Assembly: GCF_016920785.2 (NCBI RefSeq)
Contig: NW_024609884.1
Coordinates: 79,636,311 to 79,700,310 of the forward strand
Reading direction: 5' to 3'
From: Ixodes scapularis
Taxonomy: Eukaryota > Arthropoda > Arachnida > Ixodida > Ixodidae
Length of the DNA: 64,000 nucleotides
The translations under genes and the position numbers were made by a program. The notes under the pieces were generated by a model. That model was not told the origin of the DNA. It searched no databases and saw only the letters and a program-made list of their open reading frames with translations. Positions within the stretch are counted from its first letter, which is position 1, and each line of letters opens with the position of its first letter. Shown piece by piece: positions 56,101-64,000 of the stretch.

Positions 56101-58614
56101 GCAAGCATTTGCTTTGAACTGGAGCGAGGGCTACTCTGACGAATTAAAACTTGGAGCGTGCCATTCATTTGTTGTATACGTGTCATTTATTTAGCATCTG
56201 AAGCAAACTTGCCAGCTCAGCCATGGGTGCTCTGGTACTTTCGAGTTTTTTTTTAGTTAGAGCGATTTACAAATACCCATTCATTTTCAAATAGTTCTTC
56301 GCCTTTTTTTTTTTTCTAAAAACGGAACCACGAGTGAGTACTGATTGTACATATATAGCAAGCGTTTAACGAAACCATAGCGGTTTACGTGCAGTAAGAA
56401 CTCTCGTGTTCCAAAAACAACGGGAGCGAGTTTCGCATGTTCCGAACTTCGCGCGATCTTCGATTGACCCTTTCCACATATGTGATGCAGGCTTCTAGCC
56501 TTGACTCAAAGAGGTCTTCGACGGCCACATTTGTACTGAGTGCATCAAATATGAGACCCGGTCTGCAGGACGAGGGCATGTCGGCCTTGGCTCGTGCCTG
56601 CGGCACCTGTTTCTTTTTTGAGCGAACTGGGCACGACTTTAGTGTGGTGGCGGAGTTTCTTCAGCCTCAAGTCTGACCCAAGTGGGATACGAGATGCGAT
56701 ATGGACCGGTTTTGACACAGGGAATGTTGTCCTGTGCATAGATGAACATCACAAGAGCATGGCCAAATGTCATTGTTGTATATCTGCATGTACTGCGATA
56801 AGTGCTTTTCTTTCTTTACGGGCGTTTTCTTGTCTGTACATCTGTCTCGTTCATAAATGATCAACGCTGGCCTCCAGTCCAAAAGAAGCGCACCTCTCAC
56901 GCTGCAGATTTTCTGCAGCAGCGCTCCGCTCAGGAAGGAAGGCCTTGACGAGGGCGATACTTGCCCCGATGGTGCTGAGCAACGTCCTATATGAGTCTAC
57001 CCCGAAGGAACGTAGTCTTGGCCGATTCATCGCTCACCAAGCGCGCGTACGTGAAACCTCAAAGCAAGCGGCAGCCCTTCTCTACGCTCCCAAAGTTCAA
57101 CGGTGCGAAACTAACAAGAAACGCTCAGCTAAAACCACATCAAAGGAACGAACGCAGTTCTCGGAAAATTTTCTCCGCGTCGCCACGCGCGGAAATTGGC
57201 CCGCCGCGTCGGCAAGAAATTTATATTCGTGGATCGAAAATGACAGCCTGTGGGCGGTGACAGAGTCAAGCGGTCCTTATCCTCACAGCAGGGCACGTCT
57301 CGGCACCGGTGCTTCGGAGGGCAGCGGAGTTTTGAGAAACATGGACCTATCTCGGCTGACGGCTAGAAAAACTTTGGCGAGCTCTAACATCTTTATGCTT
57401 TACCAGAAGCAATGAGCGTCTGAGCGCGAAGGTGCTCGCGGAGGTGTGCAATATTGGCACGGTCGGCGAGCCTCGCAAAAGGGGCGTTGACGGATATGAT
57501 GGCAGGTTCAACCGTCCGGCCATCTTATTTGGTTACACAAGGATGGACAGCAGCGTGATCGCATATATTCCCAGTTTTTCCGCATATGGTACGCAAGACA
57601 TCTTCAAATGCACGAGGGTCCCCTGAAGCGGCCGGTGCGTCGTTCATGGACCATTCAGACCGAAAGGAAATTCCGCGGCCAGTCGGTGTTGTTCGCACTG
57701 ACGCACCAAACAAACCGAGACAGAACAAATATAAGACATGAAGCGGAAATTGTTTGCGGATGAAACAACTCTCTCCGGAAAGGCGCGCGCAACTCCGCGA
57801 GAAACGTGATCTATACGCCCGCGGGCAGGCGCGAATCCATTATTTCGAGGAATGGAAACCGTGTTTCTGCGACTCCGTGGGGTATAAACCCTGCGGGAGC
57901 GAGGACCGCCGACGACCGCACCAACGAAGCAACCGACCAAACCGCGGCACCGCGGTTTTGCGGTTGCCGAAAAAAAAAGAAAGACAAACCGGCAACGTGG
58001 ATCTCGAGCCGCGGTTCGTTCGAAACTCGGGTCAAAACGAGGCCAGTTCCTCCTCCCCCTCGAAAGAACCAAACGGATGGCCAGCAAAGCGCGGGGAACA
58101 AGAGAACCAGCTGATGGGTTTCTTTAAACTGCGGCCGAGGGTTGAACGCCCTCGGCCACTGCGGGGCAGGCCGTTCAGTGCCGTCCGAGGCCCGCGTGTT
58201 GTTCCTATAGAAACGGCACAGGGCCGGTTGCCTGTCGCTCGCGGTGTTTGCTCTGCGGCTTTCGTTGATTGCTCGCGTGACGTGCTGCTTGCCCGCTGTC
58301 CGGAGAGCCAACCCGGGCCTGATTGAGGCCTCTGTTATTGGGCTCCGCGAACAGCGGGCTTCGGAAAACGATCGATCAGTGGCCGCTGCAGCCGCTCGGG
58401 AAGGCTCGTGAAAGGCGGCTCGCCGAGGTATCTATAATCGGCCGAGAATTAAGGGCTTCCGCTTTGCCTTCGGCAAGACGCGTCCTCCGGCGACTCGCGA
58501 TCAAAAGCGGTATTCTTCGCAACTATAGATTGTCACCGACAGCTTCAAAAACGCAGGGCGCTGCTTCCTGTTTCCTCATTCGTTATTCGGCGTTCTTCTC
58601 GACCGGAGGCTGAA
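53185..58614. other. Non-coding segment, no gene recognised
   Basis: Ordinary DNA with several GC-rich patches (54700-55200, 56950-57400, 57750-58330) whose frames of up to 190 codons overlap and are not recognised. Repeated GTCTGCAGAC-like words lie at 55370-55570 and resemble a stretch at 50718-50790. Confidence 0.35.
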
Positions 58615-58754
58615 CTCCGTGGAGCGAATATGCGGCGAACAAGCGACGAATTTCGGTCGGTGACTCGTTCGCTTTGCGCCACTGTTCTAACGCCAGGCGC
58701 AGAGCAAATGCTGCCTGGAGAAATTCGTCGCTTTTCTTTTTTCCCTCCATGGAG
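58615..58754. mobile_element. GGAGCGAATATGCGGC-type MITE, copy 2
   Basis: The left end is CTCCGTGGAGCGAATATGCG, continuing AACAAGCGACGAATTTC. The right end, inverted, is CTCCATGGAGGGAAAAAAG, continuing AAGCGACGAATTTC. The terminal CTCCATGGAG palindrome recurs at 58770-58779 and 58788-58797. Confidence 0.75.
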
Positions 58755-58906
58755 CCCTGCTGCCTTGAGCTCCATGGAGCCATGATCCTCCATGGAGCCA
58801 GAAAGGTGACGAACTCCGCCCGGCGGCGCTTGCTCTACTCGTGGGGTGAAGACAGTGGCTGCTGCGCCGCGCGGAGAACAAACCCGCCGCCAGGTCTCCA
58901 TTGGTA

Positions 58907-59081
58907 CACACTATACTCCGTTCACCCTTAAGCTGAGACTAGAAGCTTCGCCTTCAACAGGGGATTCCTGCCCTTGCTAGGATGAGTGTGAACGCGAAGG
59001 GACGCGCAGCTAAAGCACTGGGAAGGCAGCAAGTTCGCACTGAAGGCGGAGCCTCTAGTCTCAGTTTAACGGTGTATACAC
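58907..59081. mobile_element. Palindromic element with TTAAGCTGAGACTAG arms
   Basis: The left arm is CACTATACTCCGTTCACCC then TTAAGCTGAGACTAGAAGC; the right arm, inverted, is GTGTATACACCGTT then AAACTGAGACTAGAGGC. It shares CACCCTTAAGCTGAGACT with the 14.2-kb element and CACTATACTC with the 178-bp element at 18928. Confidence 0.68.
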
Positions 59082-59806
59082 GCGAACCATGGCCTCCGAG
59101 ATTTTCGCGCGCAGAGCTCTCCTTCGACCGTTACATTTGCCAGAAAAAACTCACATAAAAAAATTAATAAAAAGAAACTTGCGGCGTTTTTGTTGCGTGG
59201 TCGCGCAAGGTTCAAAGCCACAGCCGCAAATCATCATCATCATCCTCATTATCTGGGTTGCTTGACTAGCTGCTCAGGTAGTAAAAATGTGTTGATGTTT
59301 CTCTTCTCCCCCAGTCCCAGGTTAATTCAACATGGTTAGTAAAAATGTGCTTACTTCTCACCAGAACACGCCTAACTTTTCCAATCAGGTTGAAATCCGA
59401 CTGTTGCTCTCTTAAAACCGCGAAAAACGTAGATTAACTGATGGAAGCCTGTTTATTTTCAGAGAAACTATGCGCCCAATCATTACTGAGTAGGAGATTT
59501 TTGGTCTCGTCATTCGTTTAAAACTTGAAATTACATTTGTTTTTCATCGTTTTCGTTCTGTCCTTTTTCGCGTTTCTCTCAAGTGTCCCTCAAACGTCGT
59601 CTCGCCAGGACCTTGCTATCGGCCGGGCTTCGACGGCTTCGGCCCTGCTGCCGCAGTAGAACTTTCCGCGACAACCTCGTCCACTATTTAGCTACTGATG
59701 ATCAGGGTCTGATTGCCACAGGCCGCATCTTAGCAATCAAAGGCTGGGTGAAACAAAGCACTGCCAGAGCAAGCGCATAAGCTGAGCAGCACTTTAGTCG
59801 CGCCTC
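59082..59806. other. Non-coding segment, no gene seen
   Basis: A short ATC run at about 59229-59246. Nothing else recognised. Confidence 0.4.
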
Positions 59807-60003
59807 AAGATCGATTCATACAGTTGCGTGAGTCCGACCGAGTGTGGTTGCAACGGCTTGCGACGTTACTCCTTTTACGGGTTGCTATGGCAACGGGACC
59901 GCTTACAACCGCCCCGTAGCCATAGCAACCCGTAAAAGAAGGAACGTCGCAAGCCGTTGCAGCCGCACTCGGTCGGACTCACCCAAGTGTGTGAACCAGC
60001 CTT
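59807..60003. mobile_element. TTCACACACTTG-type MITE, copy B
   Basis: 197 bp. Ends are AAGATCGATTCATACAGTTG and, from the right, AAGGCTGGTTCACACACTTG. The inner arms are better matched than in copy A: GCAACGGCTTGCGACGT and CTTTTACGGGTTGCTATGGC both have exact or near-exact inverted partners. No coding capacity. Confidence 0.82.
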
Positions 60004-61385
60004 CAGCCTTCGCAGTGCTAACGAAAATACAACCTCCCTACCGGGTGCACACGTGTAACGGGATTTTCCGCTGATATCCGGAAGTTACCAAGTTTTTGAG
60101 CTGGTCACGTAGAGGGGGCCTAAATTAGTCAGATGTATTTATTTCATTAAAAGACGCCCCAATTTTCGTTTAATCAATTATGAGCATCAATGCGACACTT
60201 CACGCAAAATTTCGCAAGTATACATGGCTGGTCGTGTCGTGATGTCCCATCGGGCCTAGTAACGACACAGTCGCGGACGTTGACTTATTCCCGGTTTTGA
60301 TCGACGCGGTTGATGGTGCGCACAAAGATCATCGTCGAAGAACAGAGCTTCCTTCAATACCATAAATCTTGTCTTTCTCAGACCGAGGTTGTTTTACTGA
60401 GCCAGCGCTCGAGAGCTGTCGTGCTCTCTTTGCATGATGTTACGTCAGAGCTTCCGCTGTTTCCAACGAAAACGCCGTGTGTTTTGCGGGTGCAACTTGA
60501 GCAGTTGATCTCTGTTTAAAATTGAATTACTTGTGTGGCGGAGGATTAAAAATTCGGATATTGTGCGGATTATATTCTTAAAAGCAACACGATACAATTC
60601 AATTGTTTTCTGAAAGACAAAATTTTACCGGACAATCCCTTTGACCTTTGAGATGCTGATGCCGGCTCTTTCTGCTGGGCAAAGGAGCGTTTGGAAGGGC
60701 CGAAGAGCTTTGCGTGCCAAGAATGTCGGAGTCCATGCACGTCGGAACGCGCTTGTGTCTCTCAAAGTTTGAGACTGTACGGTGTTTTCATCGACGTCAT
60801 TTGGTCCACCATTTTGTTGGCATGAGCAGTCTGGCGCGTGCAGAAGGTGAACATTCGGAAGATTCACATCACACCCTCAAATCGGTAGTGCGCAAGAGTT
60901 TGGTGGGGACCGAGGAAGCTGCTGGAATCTTGGTTTATCCAGAACGACAAACGCGGAAGTGATTCATCGCTGGTAAACAAGAACCGTGGCCCCCTGCCGG
61001 AGGTGTGCGCAAACTTTATGCCTAAATAGCCGAACTTTTTGTGCGACTCTCACTCGCTCTGTGCTCTACTGAAGATGCCTCCCGCATGGGAGGCGAAACG
61101 TTTAATTAAATTGTTATTTTTGTTATGTCAAGCCGTTTTCGTTATTACACTTATGTCTTCGCCCGGCTTCTGGAGTATTTTTGCAAGAGTTTACAAGTTT
61201 CATCACGCTGACATCTAAGAACAAACTGGCGGATTGACGCCTCACCATGGACCGCAGGGGCAAGCAGTCGAAACGAATCCAATGTCGTGTGAGTGTCACG
61301 GGACCTTAGGCAAGGGCTCAACCACGTGCGTAAGCACGTGCAACGTCCACAGCGCCGGACTGGCAGCTTGTGTATAGACACTTTA
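60004..61385. other. Non-coding segment, no gene seen
   Basis: Frames of 60-82 codons at 60310-60962 are not recognised. No repeat structure noticed. Confidence 0.4.
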
Positions 61386-61561
61386 AGCGCGAAACACATG
61401 TACGACGAAACCGTCCGATCCGACGTGCGGACTGCCGCAATGACCTTGGGGGGAGAGGGTTTTCGTAGCATCGGAGAGCGTTGAAAACCCTCGCCTCCGA
61501 CCGTCGTATTGCGCGGTCGGACGTCGGATCGGACGGTTTCGTCGTACATCTGTTTCGCGCT
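61386..61561. mobile_element. AGCGCGAAACA-type MITE, copy 2
   Basis: 176 bp, flanked by a perfect TTA duplication (61383-61385 and 61562-61564). Ends are AGCGCGAAACACATGTACGA and, from the right, AGCGCGAAACAGATGTACGA. Both continue CGAAACCGTCCGATCCGACG. The TTA duplication fits PIF/Harbinger. The interior is shorter than in copy 1, so the family is defined by its ends. Confidence 0.88.
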
Positions 61562-61564
61562 TTA

Positions 61565-64000
61565 CAGCAGCTGTGCATGGGCGCCGCCATAACTGACCTT
61601 CAGTTTTTGTTCCCTCTTATTCCGTTCGCTTCACTTCATCATTACCACAGCAGGACAGGTTATTGCCATTTCAGATGCTACTGTGTTCTTGTGCCCAGCA
61701 TAGGCCCTTGTGAAGACCCGTCAACGCCCGCTTCAGTGGCTCGGCATCTCGGTAAGACAAGAGAAGGGCGGCTATGGCGGCTCAATCTGGCGCGTGTGCA
61801 AAGCGTCTATACCATTATCATCCGCTGCTATCCATCGTAAGGTGAGACGGAGTATTCACCGCGAGACCCAGATTGTATTTAATAGAAGCACACTCTTGCT
61901 TATCCATGGTTCTCCTTGAGGCACGTGGATCGATTCCCCCTGTCCACAATGCGGGTTGAGACAAAGCATCCATGGTACGGGCAAGAGTACAGAGCACGAG
62001 CTCTAAGCCGTTGATTGCAGTGCGCAAGCGGCTGCATTGGAGTTTCTCATGGCTTCGGCCTCGCGTGCGTAGCATACGCAGCCCCCGTGATCTGGCCAAT
62101 CTGATCTGGCCCACCTCCGGGCGCCGCCATCTTAACGTCACGTGATCAATGTGGCAAACAGGCACTATGGCGGCAACCGCGGGGGGGGGGGGGGGGGGGG
62201 GGGGGTGCCATTCTTGGCCGCTGGTTTACCGCTTTAAGTTTACTCAAGCTCGTTGGTCCGTACCTGCGTACTCGGCTATCAATAGAAAAAAATAAAAGAA
62301 AATCACCCACATGTTTGCTTTCGTACGGACTTGTGCCTATCTCAACTACAGAAAATACTGAATTTAAAATACGTTCGATAATACTTTGGTACCTTGCAAA
62401 TATATTTGACCGAGAATATTATGTACTGTTTCTTAATTATATTTTCACTAATACAGAATTTTTAACTTTCGAGAAATTCATCGCTAGAGTATTTTACGGG
62501 ATTCTAAACTTAAAGCGGAAACGACCGAACACAGAACAGGACACAAGCCACGACCAAAGATGCGGTCGCAAAATGTCCCCCCCCCCCTCCCCTAAAAAAA
62601 GAAAATGATAATTATATATATATATATATACAGTGGCGGAACGCGGATAATTAGATTATCATCGCGTCCCGCAACTGCTAGCTTTGTGCCTGCTTCACGA
62701 GTGGTAACTTTGCTGCGCCCCCGAGTTTCCGACGAGCTTCAAGTCGTTCTAAAAAGGGTTGATTTAGTGGTTTTCGATGACGCTCTCTAAGATTCTAATT
62801 GCAACCATATGTCTATTTTCACTAATTAAAACATTAATTAACCAATTTTATATAATTAGCTGACTTATCGCAAAGAATAGCCACCCACATAAGTCTCCCT
62901 AGCCGTATAACTCACCTGCACAAACCGCGTATGTGTAACTTTCACGGCTATCTTTAAACAAATCTGTAATGCTTAAAAAAACACACAAGAAAAAATCCGG
63001 TATATATAATAAGAAGAAAACACAAGTTTTGCACAATATTTTTATATATATATATATATATATTTGATTCCGTTTACGGATTTACGAATGCGGAAGTATC
63101 TTCGAAAGTAATTGAATTTCATTTCTAGGTATATGTACTCATTTTGCGGTGAAAAAAACTTGAATAGTGGTCTAAATACTTTCTGTAGCATGAATTTAGT
63201 TCGTTATCTGAATTGTTCCTTGCCGAATGTCTTGTCCGAAACTGCTTTAGCGACTATACGCCCAATTCTACTCGAAACAAATATGGAAATCGCAACTCGA
63301 GTTATCGCGCAGTTGTTTTTCTCGAGTCGGCGGGAGAGAAATGAGGCAAATGAAAAGTAGTTTCAGAGGGACGCGGTGCCTTCTCGGATTCGTCCACCGA
63401 TTTGCCTCATCGCTGGCTCTAACACGCAAGCGGGAGCGCGACGGCAGGTCTCGGGTACCTCCCCACCATCAGCCAGGAGTTGGAACCGGAGAGCGCGGTG
63501 GAGGGGGCTACGAGAGCTGTCTGTCTGTTGTTCACATTGAAGTTGAACCACGGAGGAGAAAAACGGGCTAGGTGCACCCGAAGCGAGGTTCGACACCCAC
63601 CTGACAGAACCCGCTCGTCGGGGTTCTCCGCGGCGCAGCCACTCCCTCTTCGCTCGCATAGACAGCGGGGCTTCGGCCGCACGTCGGGACGGATGACTCA
63701 GAGCGACGGAGCCCCCGGGGCTCTAATCCGGGGGCTCCGGGATGGGGGATTACCCACTTCTTTGTAATCTTTTCCCGCCACGCGGAACCCCGCCGGTTTC
63801 TCGAGTTGCGACCCGCGAAACGCGGAAGCGGAGCCAAAATTGGCGCACATCACAACAAGTGGTATAGCTGCTCATCGATTCTTGGCAGATTTTTTTTTTC
63901 TTTTTATTTTTTGTTCCAGCTCCGCTTCCGCGGTGAGCCCACTCGTAGCTGATTTATATTGAATGAAGGCGCGCTCCGTAGGCTTCCCCGGTTCGCGTTT
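61565..64000. other. Non-coding segment, no gene seen
   Basis: A 25-nt G run is at 62181-62205, with short (TA)n tracts at about 62613-62630 and 63042-63063. A CAGTGGCGGAACG word directly follows the first TA tract. The GC-rich end (63420-63840) has overlapping frames up to 98 codons, none recognised. Confidence 0.35.

Noticed and set aside
62222..62525. Inverted pair around CCGCTTTAAGTTTA
   Set aside because: The arms agree over about 14 bp only and there is no target duplication; too weak for a mobile element.

Overview
The window looks like nuclear DNA from an arthropod with a large, transposon-rich genome, most likely a chelicerate such as a hard tick. The grounds are a long minus-strand exon matching the arthropod membrane protein Tincar, three LINE remnants of types common in ticks, many small inverted-repeat elements, abundant poly-A, poly-C and (TA)n tracts, and no bacterial gene organisation. 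The species is inference; no rRNA, mitochondrial or barcode sequence is present.

Layout. 1-9 kb: a broken L1-like LINE, a 5'-truncated CR1/L2-like LINE with a long open reverse-transcriptase frame and an (AAT)n tail, and four copies of a repeat rich in GTAAC/GTTAC words. 9.9-11.8 kb: the terminal coding exon of tincar on the minus strand, with an acceptor site at its 5' edge and a possible optional 105-nt intron inside. The upstream tincar exons must lie at higher coordinates or beyond the window; I could not find them, so much of 12-64 kb may be one large intron or 5' flank. 12-16.6 kb: small palindromic elements. 16.6-20.4 kb: nested transposons with clean target duplications, one hAT-like element interrupted by a second hAT-like element and by a TTAA-flanked element, with further insertions inside. 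22.5-26.6 kb: two foldback-type elements whose inverted termini are built from short degenerate repeats, the larger holding a tRNA-derived SINE-like segment. 27-43 kb: intergenic or intronic DNA with CpG-rich blocks, a (TA)n array, a perfect-centre palindrome, a 314-bp hairpin element and two further small elements. 43.7-49 kb: a small element inside a (TA)n tract, a member of a two-copy family, and a third TTAA-flanked element. 51.7-53.2 kb: a LINE reverse-transcriptase remnant split by a 490-bp element and followed by an inverted duplication of LINE sequence. 58-62 kb: second copies of three small families.

Only one host protein-coding segment can be supported. Most other open frames lie in GC-rich DNA, overlap one another on both strands and match nothing I recognise. 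The main biological content is the transposon landscape: nested insertions that give a relative insertion order, and several short non-autonomous families present more than once.
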